This document shows, piece by piece, positions 15,192 through 24,581 of a DNA stretch of 32,873 bases. Source of the stretch: Bacteroidales bacterium UBA1458 (GTDB lineage: Bacteria; Bacteroidota; Bacteroidia; Bacteroidales; VadinHA17); the NCBI GenBank assembly GCA_002325785.1, contig DCSU01000159.1, forward strand, positions 1 to 32,873, in the 5' to 3' direction. Every line of letters starts with the position of its first letter. The first letter of the stretch is position 1. A program made the position numbers and the translations under genes. The notes below the pieces were generated by a model. That model saw only the letters and a program-made list of their open reading frames with translations. It searched no databases and was not told where the DNA came from.

Positions 15192-17011
15192 AGCCATGCA
15201 GCTTTAAAATCCTTCAACACGAATCTTTAATTCTCCTTCTGCTGCTGTTTCCCCTCCCCGGCCAGGGTCTGCGCGCCCAGGGGGTGAAACCGCCTGATAC
15301 CCTGTCGGTCGCATTCTACGACTCTCTTAAGATCAGGGCAGAAAAGCGGAAGATCACCAGCCTTCTATATGATATGATCATCGTCAGCCCTGCGGCAAAG
15401 GGATCTGCCAGGGAAAACCTGAAAAGCACCTCGGCATTTGATGCGTATGAAGGCAGGATCATCAGAAACCGGGAGATCATCAGGCTTAACGCCTTCGGCG
15501 CCAACATCGATAACCCGACCGGAAACGACCCGTCAAAGGCAGAAAAGATGCTGAACACCACCTACACCAAGACTAAAATTTTCATACTTAACAAGTATCT
15601 TCTCTTCAGGGAGGGCGACCCTGTATCAGCACTCGAGATGGCTGATAATGAACGTCTCCTCAGAGAGCTTCCATTCATTGATGATGCAAGGATAACGATA
15701 GTAGCCGTTGACAGTAATTTTGCAGATGTGGCGGTGATCGTCAGGGAAAAATACCCATACGGTGCCGGGGTATCGCTTGACGATGTCGACGCCGGGATGA
15801 TAAAAATCTTCGACAATAACCTGGCTGGCCTCGGGCATGAGCTCACGCTCACTGCAAGCTATGACTTCGGAGAGTATAAATACCCCGGATTCGGTATCAG
15901 GTACTCTGTAAACAATATTGTCCGGTCTTTCGCTGATCTGGACCTGGAGTTCTCTGACGGCCTGGGTACAACCATTATAGGAGGCACATTTAGCCGCAAT
16001 TTCATCACATCGGAGACAAGGTACGCCTGGTATGCTTCCATAAAAACAACCTTCACCACTGAGGACCTCGATACAATGCTCACCCCCGCTCCTCTCAGAT
16101 TCACCTGGCAGGATTACTGGGCTGCGCGATCGTTCATTCTTGACCGTAACACCGTGACACGCCTTATTTTCAGCGGCAGATACATACATAATAACGTTTT
16201 CAAAAGGCCTGAGATAGATGATTTCTCCTTTTACCGCCTTCAAACATACCAGCTGATTACCGGCAGCGTGGCCATTTCCTCCCAGAGATTTTTAAACACC
16301 TCTCTGATATATAGTTACGGTCGGACAGAGGACATTCCGTACGGTTATATGATTGAACTGCTTGGCGGCAGGGAGAAGAATGAATTCAAATGGAGGACTT
16401 ATGCCGGGCTCAAGATGGCCTACGGCAACGTCTTTACCGGAATTGGTTATATCTATGCAGGGGCAGGCATTAATACATTCTATAACCAGGGAAAGACGGA
16501 ACAGGGAATGTTAAATGCAAGCCTCAGGTATTTCACCCCGCTCATGCAGGCAGGAAAGTCGAGGGTCAGGACTTTTGTGAATTTATATTATACCAGGGGT
16601 TTCAACCGCTATACCGATGAATGTCTTTACCTTAGAAGCAGTGACCTGGTGAGAGGGTTCAGGAACGATTCAATAAGCGGGGGGACGAGGCTCGTTTTCT
16701 CACTCGAACCGGTACTATTTATCAGCAAGCCCCTCCTGGGCTTCAGGTTTGCCCCCTTTGTATTTACAGACGTCGGTATTCTTGTGCGTGAGGGATTCAC
16801 TGCAGGCGGTTACTATACCGTTCCCGCAATAGGCGCCGGGATCAGGATCAGAAATGACCAGCTGGTGATGAATACCCTGCAGATCAGGTTTGCCTGGTAT
16901 CCTGCCACTCCGCCCTACTCTGTAAAATCATGGATCACCGCTGACGGCATGATCAGGCTTAAACCCGGGGATTTTGAGCCTGACCCTCCAGGGGTCTTAC
17001 CTTTCCTGTAA
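15188..17011 (+). CDS. POTRA-containing outer-membrane beta-barrel protein (BamA/TamA/Omp85-like)
   Basis: The 607-residue protein starts at a GTG overlapping the previous stop; no in-frame ATG fits better. Residues 1-31 form a signal peptide (leucine run, PLPGQGLRAQ). Around residues 135-195 there is a POTRA-like unit: YLLFREGDPVSALEMADNE, then LLRELPFIDDARITIVAVD and FADVAVIVREKYPYG, the pattern of BamA/TamA family N-domains. From about residue 200 to the end the sequence is strand-like, with GLGHELTLTASYDFGEYKYPG, repeated aromatic strands and GFRFAPFVFTDVG, as in the Omp85 barrel. Only one POTRA is obvious, and the protein is shorter than BamA, so it is probably an accessory Omp85-type protein and not the essential insertase. 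Its substrate is unknown. The extra N-terminal region (32-130) is unassigned. Confidence 0.78.
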   Translation: MKPCSFKILQHESLILLLLLFPLPGQGLRAQGVKPPDTLSVAFYDSLKIRAEKRKITSLLYDMIIVSPAAKGSARENLKSTSAFDAYEGRIIRNREIIRLNAFGANIDNPTGNDPSKAEKMLNTTYTKTKIFILNKYLLFREGDPVSALEMADNERLLRELPFIDDARITIVAVDSNFADVAVIVREKYPYGAGVSLDDVDAGMIKIFDNNLAGLGHELTLTASYDFGEYKYPGFGIRYSVNNIVRSFADLDLEFSDGLGTTIIGGTFSRNFITSETRYAWYASIKTTFTTEDLDTMLTPAPLRFTWQDYWAARSFILDRNTVTRLIFSGRYIHNNVFKRPEIDDFSFYRLQTYQLITGSVAISSQRFLNTSLIYSYGRTEDIPYGYMIELLGGREKNEFKWRTYAGLKMAYGNVFTGIGYIYAGAGINTFYNQGKTEQGMLNASLRYFTPLMQAGKSRVRTFVNLYYTRGFNRYTDECLYLRSSDLVRGFRNDSISGGTRLVFSLEPVLFISKPLLGFRFAPFVFTDVGILVREGFTAGGYYTVPAIGAGIRIRNDQLVMNTLQIRFAWYPATPPYSVKSWITADGMIRLKPGDFEPDPPGVLPFL

Positions 17012-17070
17012 TGCCAAAGTGCAGTAATCTCTTTTTATCAGGGAGGAATGACATGCTACTTTTTGATGTG

Positions 17071-17078
17071 TAACTTTG
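17071..17078 (+). promoter_or_regulatory. Possible -7 box for tilS
   Basis: TAACTTTG matches the Bacteroidota -7 consensus exactly, 16 bases before the tilS ATG. No TTTG is found at the proper -33 distance; one at 17062-17065 is far too close. The leader would be only about 10 bases. This is weak evidence. Confidence 0.25.
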
Positions 17079-17094
17079 TGCAAAGCGAAAAGGC

Positions 17095-18411
17095 ATGCTT
17101 CAGAGGTTTTTGGATTTTTCGAAAAACGAAAGGCTTTTCAGTGAGCGCAGCAAGTTATTGATTGCTATCAGCGGCGGCATTGATTCGATGGTAATGGCAT
17201 GGCTCTTCAGGGCGTCCGGGACAGACCACGCCATTGCGCACTGCAACTTTTGCCTTCGCGGGGAGGAGTCTGACGGCGATGAGAAATTTGTTGCTGCTTA
17301 CGCCAGCGAGCATGGCATCCCCTTTTACACTACCAGGTTTAACACGCTGGGGCATGCCGCCGCCAAAAAGATCTCGGTACAGATGGCTGCCCGCGAGCTG
17401 CGTTACGAATGGTTCAGTTCGCTTGTAAACAGTGAGGGATTCGATGCTGTAGCCGTGGCGCACAACCTGAATGACAACGCCGAAACCTTCCTCATCAACC
17501 TGATCAGGGGCACCGGTCTCAGCGGACTCACCGGTATGAGCCGCAGCAATGACGGGATCATAAGGCCGCTCCTTTTTGCGTCGAGGTATGATATTGCAGC
17601 CTTCGCCTCAGAAAAAAATATACCATTCCGTGAAGACAGCTCAAACGCCCAGGTTAAATACACCCGAAACAGGGTAAGGCACAAGGTCATCGCAGAGATG
17701 GAGAAAATAAATCCGGGAGTACTGGATGCAATAACCGATACGATAAGTCATCTTGCCTCCACCTCTGAGATCGTGGATGTCTATATTAGAGGACTCAGGG
17801 AGACCATTTTCAGACAGACCGATAACGGATTTGTGGCAGACATTGAGGCTCTTAGCAACCTTAAGCCTCTTGCCCCACATATATTTGAGCTCTTCAGGGA
17901 ATTCGGCATCTCCTCAAAACAGACCGGAGAGGTGATCTCACTTCTTGGATCACAGAGCGGCAAGTATCTTCTCACCTCCTCCCACCGTCTGTCATGTGAC
18001 CGGGGCAGGATACTCATCAGCGAGAGGGCTGACGGGGAGACGTCTGAATTCATGTTCTCATCCATAGACGAGATGAGGGTGTCAGGGCTCTTTTCCGAGA
18101 TGCACATAGCTGATTCTGCCGGTGATCCGCTACCACTCAGTCCGCTTACCGCCTGCCTTGACCTTGACCGGATCTCTTTCCCGGTGAAAGTGAGGAACTG
18201 GGCGCCTGGCGACAGGTTCATGCCGCTGGGGATGAAGCACATGAAGAAGGTCAGCGACTTCTTTATCGACCTGAAGGTGCCTGTGACAGTAAAGGAAAAG
18301 GTACTCCTGCTCCTCTCCGGTGATGATGTTATGTGGGTCATGGGGCACAGGATCGACGACAGGTTCAGGGTTACCCCTGATTCGGGCCGGATACTTGTAT
18401 TGACTGTATGA
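17095..18411 (+). CDS. tilS: tRNA(Ile)-lysidine synthetase
   Basis: TilS converts the wobble cytidine of tRNA-Ile (CAU anticodon) to lysidine, using ATP and lysine, so that AUA is read as isoleucine. The 438-residue protein has the PP-loop SGGIDS (26-31), the family sequence HCNFCLRGEESDGDE, VAVAHNLNDNAETFLINLIRGTG and REDSSNAQVKYTRNRVRH, followed by the TilS C-terminal domain with RNWAPGDRFMPLGMKHMKKVSDFFID. It is full length. The ATG at 17095 was chosen because an upstream in-frame ATG (17053, with a GGGAGG ahead of it) runs into TAA at 17071 after six codons. It is an essential gene and probably monocistronic here, with aroC converging from the right. Confidence 0.95.
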   Translation: MLQRFLDFSKNERLFSERSKLLIAISGGIDSMVMAWLFRASGTDHAIAHCNFCLRGEESDGDEKFVAAYASEHGIPFYTTRFNTLGHAAAKKISVQMAARELRYEWFSSLVNSEGFDAVAVAHNLNDNAETFLINLIRGTGLSGLTGMSRSNDGIIRPLLFASRYDIAAFASEKNIPFREDSSNAQVKYTRNRVRHKVIAEMEKINPGVLDAITDTISHLASTSEIVDVYIRGLRETIFRQTDNGFVADIEALSNLKPLAPHIFELFREFGISSKQTGEVISLLGSQSGKYLLTSSHRLSCDRGRILISERADGETSEFMFSSIDEMRVSGLFSEMHIADSAGDPLPLSPLTACLDLDRISFPVKVRNWAPGDRFMPLGMKHMKKVSDFFIDLKVPVTVKEKVLLLLSGDDVMWVMGHRIDDRFRVTPDSGRILVLTV

Positions 18412-18446
18412 CGGAATGCCGGCAGATGAAGACCGGGCCAGTAATC

Positions 18447-19442
18447 TTATTTCTCCCTCAGTCCGTTTATTCCCCTGTCTATCATGAGCAGGTCGGCAAG
18501 CCCGATGGCCACGGCTGATTCAAGGATAACAGGTATGCGTCTTGCGATGCATGCGTCATGCCTTCCCTTCACCTCCAACTCGGTCATCTCACCCTTTTCA
18601 GTGTCGAAAGTCTTCTGTGGCACCCCTGTACTTGCGGCAGGTTTAACTGAGACCCTTACTATCAAATCATTGCCATTTGTTATACCGCCGTTTATGCCAC
18701 CTGCATTATTCGTAGATGTCTTTCCACGGGCATCAACGAAGGGGTCATTGTGAAGAGAGCCATAGCTTCTTGACGATGCAAATCCGGCGCCAAACTCTAC
18801 GCCGTTGACGGCGGGTATCCCGAAGGCAATCTGGCCAATGGCGGCCTCCACGGAAAGGAAGGAAGGTTCACCCAGTCCTTTTGGTACGTTTTTTACAACG
18901 CACTCCACCACGCCACCGACGGTGTCATTTGTCTCAGTGGCCTTCCTGATGGCAGCGGCGATATCCTTCTCGCCGCCAGCCTCCACCAGGCTGGCAGTGA
19001 TGATTGCCGGCGAGAGTATCTGTCTTGCGAAGTAGCCTGCCGCCACCATACCCCAGGTAAGGCGTCCAGAGAAATGGCCTCCTCCCCTCATGTCACTGAA
19101 TCCCTTGTATTTAAACCCTGCGGTAAAATCGGCATGACCCGGGCGGGGAATGCTTGTAAACTGCTCATAGTCACCTGACCGGAAGTCGCTGTTCCTGGTA
19201 CACAAAACCAGGGGGCCACCGGTGGTGAAATTATTAAATATGCCGCTGATAACTTCCGGCTCATCGCTCTCCCTTCGGGTGGTAGTCCCGGGCAGCAGCC
19301 CCTTACGTCTTGACAGGTCAGCCATCAGCTCCTCACGCCAGAAGGGAAGACCGGCCGGACAGCCGTCTATAACCACCCCTACTGCCGCTCCGTGAGACTC
19401 ACCGAATATTGATACTCTGAAAACAGTGCCTAGCGTATTCAT
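18447..19442 (-). CDS. aroC: Chorismate synthase
   Basis: The enzyme makes chorismate from 5-enolpyruvylshikimate-3-phosphate, the last shikimate-pathway step, with reduced flavin. The 331-residue sequence begins MNTLGTVFRVSIFGESHG and contains RKGLLPGTTTRRESDEPE, a SIPRPGHADFT motif, RGGGHFSGRLTWG, the NAGGINGGITNG flavin-site loop and EVKGRHDACIARRIPVILE. All signature regions are present. It is somewhat shorter than many homologues (commonly 350-400), apparently from a shorter segment after the AAGYFARQIL region, without loss of a motif. It is transcribed just behind aroB (19-base gap), forming an aroB-aroC pair. Confidence 0.95.
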   Translation of the reverse strand: MNTLGTVFRVSIFGESHGAAVGVVIDGCPAGLPFWREELMADLSRRKGLLPGTTTRRESDEPEVISGIFNNFTTGGPLVLCTRNSDFRSGDYEQFTSIPRPGHADFTAGFKYKGFSDMRGGGHFSGRLTWGMVAAGYFARQILSPAIITASLVEAGGEKDIAAAIRKATETNDTVGGVVECVVKNVPKGLGEPSFLSVEAAIGQIAFGIPAVNGVEFGAGFASSRSYGSLHNDPFVDARGKTSTNNAGGINGGITNGNDLIVRVSVKPAASTGVPQKTFDTEKGEMTELEVKGRHDACIARRIPVILESAVAIGLADLLMIDRGINGLREK

Positions 19443-19461
19443 TATCCCTCCTTAAATCATT

Positions 19462-20511
19462 TTACTGATTGACTATCCTCTTTCTTTCGCGGTAATAGTT
19501 TACAAAGGCAGCAAGCTCCGTAAGAGAAAGCCTCCGTACAACAGCTCTCCCTACCGATCTCAGGAGAACGACATTAAGGGAGCCGGCCTGGCTCTTCTTA
19601 TCTCTGGAGATGAGGTTTACAACATTGGCCGGAAGCTCATAATCAGGAACCATTCCTGTCTCAGCAAGGGCTACCTCCAGCATCCTGAATTCTGAGTGAG
19701 GCATCTCACCGGTCCAGACCGACAGTTCCGCCGCTATGAGCATCCCCTGGATCACTGCCACGCCGTGAGGGATCCTGCATGATGTCTCCAGTACATGCCC
19801 GAAGGTATGGCCGAAGTTCAGGATTCTCCTGATACCTTTTTCCAGCGGATCACGCCTGACAACAGCAGCCTTTATCTTCACAGCCCTGGAGATAAAATCT
19901 CCGAGCAGAGCAGGATCACGTTCAAGTATCCTGTCAACTGAAGCCATGATGTCAAAGAAGAGGTTCCTGTCTCTGATCACGGAATGTTTTACCAGTTCGC
20001 CCATCCCGGATCGGAATTCCTCTTCGGTCAGGGTTGAGAGCATCGTATGGTCACACAGTACAAATTCAGGTTGTCTGAATGTGCCGATGATGTTTTTATA
20101 ATCCCCCAGGTTAACCCCGGTCTTCCCTCCTATGCTTGCGTCAACCTGTGACAGGAGTGTGGTTGAAACAAACGCATGTCTCACTCCTCTCATATATATT
20201 GATGCAACCATTCCGGCGACGTCACATACGACCCCTCCGCCGAAACCCAGGATGAATGCGGAGCGGTCAGCCCCGGCTTCCAGAAGTCTCCTGCAGAGAT
20301 CGCCTGCCACTGTAAGCGTCTTGCTCTTCTCCCCGGGCTCTATCTCCAAAACCTCCCCGGGGGGAAAGCTCCCGCCGTACAACCTCCTCACGTTGGAGTC
20401 AGTAATGATGAACAGGCCCGTGGCAGGAAGCAAGTCTCCCACATCACTCATATCCCCTGCCATAATCAGCAGAGACCTGCCTTCAGTCGTGTTTATCCTG
20501 ATTTGCTCCAT
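19462..20511 (-). CDS. aroB: 3-Dehydroquinate synthase
   Basis: AroB cyclises DAHP to 3-dehydroquinate, using NAD and a divalent metal, the second shikimate-pathway step. The product has GFGGGVVCDVAGMVASIYMRG (nucleotide loop), STTLLSQVDASIGGKTGVN, NIIGTFRQP, the metal-binding LNFGHTFGHVLE and SRDKKSQAGSLN. I chose the ATG at 20511 (MEQIRINTTEG, 349 residues). The reading frame extends 12 codons further up to 20547, but that extension is a hydrophobic A/T-derived stretch overlapping the likely promoter and is not typical of the family. aroC follows, and nth is divergent on the other side. Confidence 0.95.
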   Translation of the reverse strand: MEQIRINTTEGRSLLIMAGDMSDVGDLLPATGLFIITDSNVRRLYGGSFPPGEVLEIEPGEKSKTLTVAGDLCRRLLEAGADRSAFILGFGGGVVCDVAGMVASIYMRGVRHAFVSTTLLSQVDASIGGKTGVNLGDYKNIIGTFRQPEFVLCDHTMLSTLTEEEFRSGMGELVKHSVIRDRNLFFDIMASVDRILERDPALLGDFISRAVKIKAAVVRRDPLEKGIRRILNFGHTFGHVLETSCRIPHGVAVIQGMLIAAELSVWTGEMPHSEFRMLEVALAETGMVPDYELPANVVNLISRDKKSQAGSLNVVLLRSVGRAVVRRLSLTELAAFVNYYRERKRIVNQ

Positions 20512-20535
20512 TGTGGCGAAAAATAGCAAACGGAT

Positions 20536-20564
20536 CAAATAAATCACATGATTTTATTCACAAA
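20536..20564 (-). promoter_or_regulatory. Possible aroB-aroC promoter
   Basis: On the minus strand TTTG (20564-20561), then 17 bases, then TTTATTTG (20543-20536) resembles the -33/-7 pair with one mismatch in the -7 box and short spacing. It would leave a leader of about 18-24 bases before the ATG at 20511. The region 20512-20630 between aroB and nth contains no gene. Confidence 0.28.
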
Positions 20565-20630
20565 ATGACCCTTTCGCGGCAAAAAAAATAAAAAAACAGT
20601 ACATTCATCCTCTGATAAAGCAAAGGACAG

Positions 20631-21281
20631 ATGAGGGTCAGTGACAGGTATAAGGGCGTTCTGGGTTGGTTTGCTGAGCATATTCCCGTAGCAGAAACAG
20701 AGCTTGTTTACCATGATCCCTTTCAGCTGATTGTGGCGGTAATCCTCTCGGCACAGTGTACTGACAAGCGTGTAAACATGATCACTCCCGCCCTCTTCGG
20801 GAGCTTCCCCGATGCCCCGTCCATGGCCTCCGCCACACAGGAGGAGATCTTTGAGCTTATCAAAAGCTGCTCATATCCAAACAACAAGGCGAAGCATCTC
20901 AGGGCCATGGCGGGGATGATTGTCACCCGTTTCGGAGGACTGGTGCCTTCAGACCGGGATGAGCTTACGCTGCTGCCGGGAGTGGGGAGAAAAACTGCTA
21001 ACGTCATCACTTCGGTAGTATGGAATAGCCCGGTCATAGCTGTTGACACCCATGTATTCCGTGTTGCCGCACGCATCGGCCTCACACCGGGTGCAAGGAA
21101 CCCGCTGCAGGCAGAGATGAGGCTCACGAGAGAGATCCCTGAGAGACAAAGGTCGCTGGCTCATCACTGGCTGCTGCTTCACGGACGGTATATCTGCACG
21201 GCACGTAAGCCCGACTGTAACGGATGCGGGTTAAGTGAATGGTGCGCCTACTATCAGAAAGAGAAGGGAATCAAAGCATAA
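20631..21281 (+). CDS. nth: Endonuclease III (DNA glycosylase/AP lyase)
   Basis: Nth removes oxidised pyrimidines and nicks the resulting abasic site in base-excision repair. The 216-residue protein matches E. coli Nth in length. It shows ILSAQCTDKRVN (36-49), the helix-hairpin-helix LLPGVGRKTANVI with catalytic Lys121, AVDTHVFRVAARIGL with the general-base Asp139, and the 4Fe-4S loop C189-X6-C196-X2-C199-X5-C205. All catalytic and cluster residues are present. It is divergent from aroB and followed by 97 bases without a gene up to the histidine kinase start. No clear promoter was seen for it. Confidence 0.96.
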   Translation: MRVSDRYKGVLGWFAEHIPVAETELVYHDPFQLIVAVILSAQCTDKRVNMITPALFGSFPDAPSMASATQEEIFELIKSCSYPNNKAKHLRAMAGMIVTRFGGLVPSDRDELTLLPGVGRKTANVITSVVWNSPVIAVDTHVFRVAARIGLTPGARNPLQAEMRLTREIPERQRSLAHHWLLLHGRYICTARKPDCNGCGLSEWCAYYQKEKGIKA

Positions 21282-21378
21282 TAATGGCAGAGGATTGACG
21301 TTTAAGGCTAATAAGAATCATGTTACTGCATTCAACCTGCAATACCGGAATCGCTAAAGATTTATGAGAGGCACACAG

Positions 21379-24300
21379 ATGGAAAACCGCACAGAGAAAA
21401 CCAGGGATACTGATCCGTCACCAGCATTTCTGGCCTCTCTCAAACACCTTGCCGACATACCGGAACTGGCCTTCAACACCACCAATCAGCTGATCACCCT
21501 GAGCAACCTGGAGACCCAGCAGTACATTGAGGTAAACCTGGCCTTTCTGGATGTGACCGGTTACCGGAAGGAGGATATAGTAGGCAAAACTTCAGAGGAT
21601 ATTCAGCTTTATGTTGACCTGATCCAGAGCCGTAAGTACATGAGACTCCTCTCACGCCTGAAGAAGGTGAGTGACCTTGAGATCAGGCTGCGGATGAGAT
21701 CTGGCGAGGAGCGTACGTTCCTCTTCAGCGCGCGTACATTCTTCTTCGGTGATGAAATCTTCCTTATCACCTACTACAATGACATAAGCACTCTGAACAA
21801 CGGATATGCAAGGGCTGAGTCAGAAAAGATCCTTAAGGAGATTTTTGACTCAATGAGCAGCTATGCCGTAATTCTCAGACGTGAAAATGACAACAGGTAT
21901 TTTGTAATCGACTTCAATTTCAGGGCTGAAGATGTTGAGCAACTTGATCGCAAGGATATCCTCGGCAAAGAGATCGGTGAAACTCCCTTTGCCTCCAACC
22001 AGGCTTTCATCGCGCTCCTTGAAAACATCGAGGCCAAACGCAGTCCCTACAAGTTACCAGTCTCCCCTGACGGCACTGATGAGAGCGGGTTTTATATAGG
22101 TCTGCTTCTCTCTTCGGGCGATATAGTTGTGACATGGGAGCCCGGACAGCACCAGAAAGAGCGTGAGAGTGAGATATTAAGACAGGGAATAGTGTTCGAG
22201 ACCTTTGCCGAGCTCCTCCCCGAGATGATAATGGAGATCGACACCGGTGGTCACGTCACCTTCATGAACACCCAGGGGATGATGACCCTGGGATTTGACA
22301 ACAATGATCTTACACACGGGGTTTCTCTTCCGGAGCTTTTCCTGCCTGCCGATCTCGACAGACTCATGAAGGAACTTTCTGACCTGACAAAGCCCGGGCA
22401 GATCACCTTTGATGAATATATTCTGATCAACAAGCAGAAGCGAAATGTGTCCGTCCTCTTTCATGCCGGGCCCATCATCATAAGAAACAGAGTAACGGGA
22501 TACAGGTGCGTGCTCACTGACGTCAGCAAGCACAAGGACTATGAGCAGAAGCTCTCAAACGAGAAGGCCATGCTCGAACATCTGATTGATGCCGCCCCTG
22601 AGGCTATCGTTCTCACTGACTTCGACGGCCGGATAATGCGGATCAATAAGGGGTTCTCCAAACTTTTCGGGTTTGAACCTGAAGAGGCAAACAACAGGAT
22701 GATAGACGACCTGGTGGTACCTGACGAGTTCAGGGAGGAGGCCATCAAGATCGATGAGGTGGCCCTGGCCGATGGCACCGGCTCACTTGAGACAATCAGG
22801 ATGGATAAGCTTGGCAACCGGATAAACGTCTCACTGATAGCATCTTCTGTCATCTCCAACGACCAGACCATAGCTTTTCTGGGAATCTACCGCGATATCT
22901 CCCGCGAGATCAAGAGCCGGCTGATGCAGGAGATACAGTATAACATCTCTACTGTAGCCCTCCAGGATTCGGATATTTTTGACATTTATCCCACAATCGT
23001 TAAGGAGATTGGCAAGCTATGGAATGTAAACAACTTCTTCATAGCCCTTTACAACAGCGAGAAGGATACACTCACCTTCCCATTCTTTGCAGATGAACGT
23101 GACCACTTTCAGGAGACGGCGGCGAAAAACACCCTGACAGGGTGGGTCATCAGGAACAACAAGGCGGTACTTCTCGACGAAATTGATATTTTGAAGATTG
23201 AAAAGACCGGCGCCATCAGCCTTGTTGGTTCTCCGTGCAAAATATGGATGGGGGTTCCGCTTAAGATGGATGATGAGGTTATTGGTGCGATATGTCTCCA
23301 GGACTACAAAACCATTGATGCCTTCAACAATGACGATCTCCAGGTGTTTGAGTTTATTGCCAACCAGATAGTACTCACACTGCAGCGGCGCAGGATGCTA
23401 GACAATCTGATCACGGCGCGCAAGAGGGCCGAGGAGGCTGCCTTCTCCAAGCAGCAGTTTATGTCAACCATGAGCCACGAGATCAGGACACCCCTCAACG
23501 AGGTAATAGGAATAACCAACCTGCTCTACCAGAGCAGTCCGCGTGAGGATCAGATGGAGTACATCAAGACACTGCGCTTCTCCGCCAACCACCTGCTGAT
23601 GCTGGTAAATGACATCCTCGACTACAACAAGATGGAGGCCGGCAAGATTGTCTTTGAGAAGACTGAGTTTGATCTTGTGAGCATGCTTGAAGACATGAAG
23701 CGGTCATACAGTCACAGGGCGCAGGAGAAAGGCATCTCGTTCACAGTAGAGAAAACGGAAGATTTGCCGCGGTCACTGATTGGTGATCCTGTCAGGCTCA
23801 ACCAGATCCTCTCCAATCTTCTTGCCAATGCTATGAAGTTCACCTCTGAAGGAGGTGTAACCCTGAAGGCTTCGGTTAAGGAGCATCAAAAAGGCAGGGT
23901 GCTGCTTGAGTTCTCGATAGCAGACACAGGCATTGGAATTGCCACGGAGAAGCTTGAGGTGATCTTTGAGAGTTATGCCCAGGCCTCAGCTGATACAACC
24001 CGCAAGTATGGGGGCACCGGACTGGGGCTTGCCATCTGCAAGCGTCTGGTCGACCTGCAGGGTGGAAAGATCAGCGTAGTCAGCGAGCCGGACAGAGGGT
24101 CGGTATTCACCTTCTCAATTGAATACAGCCTTCCGGCAACAGATGCAAAAGTGGCAGTTCAGGGTGCAACCGACCTGATGAAGGGGCTTACGGGCAAGAG
24201 AATACTTGTTGCCGAAGACAACAAGATCAACTTTTTTGTAGCGAACAAATTCCTTGAAAGCTGGGGCGTTGTCGTCACACATGTTGAGAACGGCAGCCTG

Positions 24301-24561
24301 GCCCTTGAAGAGGTTAAGAGCCAGGAGTTCGACCTGATCCTTATGGACCTGCACATGCCTGTAATGGATGGCATTGAGGCCACGCGGCACATTCGCGGGT
24401 TGTCCGATGGCAAGATCAGCCAGATACCCATTGTGGCCCTAACAGCAGCAGTAATGTCTGAAGCTCAGGACAAGATTGACAACCTGGCCATCAATGATTA
24501 TGTGCTCAAGCCCTTCAAGCCACAGGACCTGTATGACAAGATAGCCAGGCACGTGAGATAG
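21379..24561 (+). CDS. Soluble hybrid sensor histidine kinase/response regulator (PAS, GAF, HisKA, HATPase, REC)
   Basis: A signalling kinase of about 1060 residues with no signal peptide or membrane helix, so probably cytoplasmic. Domains in order: a PAS domain (about 30-130, with YIEVNLAFLDVTGYRKEDIVGK), a degenerate PAS-like stretch (about 150-255), two further PAS domains (about 280-385 and 400-505; INKGFSKLFGFEPEE in the last), a GAF domain (about 530-670), HisKA with SHEIRTPLNEVIG and phospho-acceptor His700, HATPase_c with ADTGIGIA (Asp849 region) and YGGTGLGLAICKRL, and a receiver domain ILVAEDNKINF...ILMDLHMPVMDG with phospho-acceptor Asp990. An in-frame ATG 15 bases earlier (21364) exists; I prefer 21379 because AGAGG lies seven bases before it. 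No separate regulator or target gene adjoins, so the signal and output are unknown. Confidence 0.9.
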   Translation: MENRTEKTRDTDPSPAFLASLKHLADIPELAFNTTNQLITLSNLETQQYIEVNLAFLDVTGYRKEDIVGKTSEDIQLYVDLIQSRKYMRLLSRLKKVSDLEIRLRMRSGEERTFLFSARTFFFGDEIFLITYYNDISTLNNGYARAESEKILKEIFDSMSSYAVILRRENDNRYFVIDFNFRAEDVEQLDRKDILGKEIGETPFASNQAFIALLENIEAKRSPYKLPVSPDGTDESGFYIGLLLSSGDIVVTWEPGQHQKERESEILRQGIVFETFAELLPEMIMEIDTGGHVTFMNTQGMMTLGFDNNDLTHGVSLPELFLPADLDRLMKELSDLTKPGQITFDEYILINKQKRNVSVLFHAGPIIIRNRVTGYRCVLTDVSKHKDYEQKLSNEKAMLEHLIDAAPEAIVLTDFDGRIMRINKGFSKLFGFEPEEANNRMIDDLVVPDEFREEAIKIDEVALADGTGSLETIRMDKLGNRINVSLIASSVISNDQTIAFLGIYRDISREIKSRLMQEIQYNISTVALQDSDIFDIYPTIVKEIGKLWNVNNFFIALYNSEKDTLTFPFFADERDHFQETAAKNTLTGWVIRNNKAVLLDEIDILKIEKTGAISLVGSPCKIWMGVPLKMDDEVIGAICLQDYKTIDAFNNDDLQVFEFIANQIVLTLQRRRMLDNLITARKRAEEAAFSKQQFMSTMSHEIRTPLNEVIGITNLLYQSSPREDQMEYIKTLRFSANHLLMLVNDILDYNKMEAGKIVFEKTEFDLVSMLEDMKRSYSHRAQEKGISFTVEKTEDLPRSLIGDPVRLNQILSNLLANAMKFTSEGGVTLKASVKEHQKGRVLLEFSIADTGIGIATEKLEVIFESYAQASADTTRKYGGTGLGLAICKRLVDLQGGKISVVSEPDRGSVFTFSIEYSLPATDAKVAVQGATDLMKGLTGKRILVAEDNKINFFVANKFLESWGVVVTHVENGSLALEEVKSQEFDLILMDLHMPVMDGIEATRHIRGLSDGKISQIPIVALTAAVMSEAQDKIDNLAINDYVLKPFKPQDLYDKIARHVR

Positions 24562-24581
24562 CCCCACCTGCCAGGGAGGGT

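Noticed and set aside
15626..16243. A 205-codon minus-strand frame
   Set aside because: It lies wholly antisense to the POTRA/barrel gene, which has a signal peptide and family-like motifs; shadow frame.
20512..20547. Twelve-residue upstream extension of aroB
   Set aside because: It overlaps A/T-rich promoter-like sequence and is not part of the AroB family N-terminus; the ATG at 20511 fits better.
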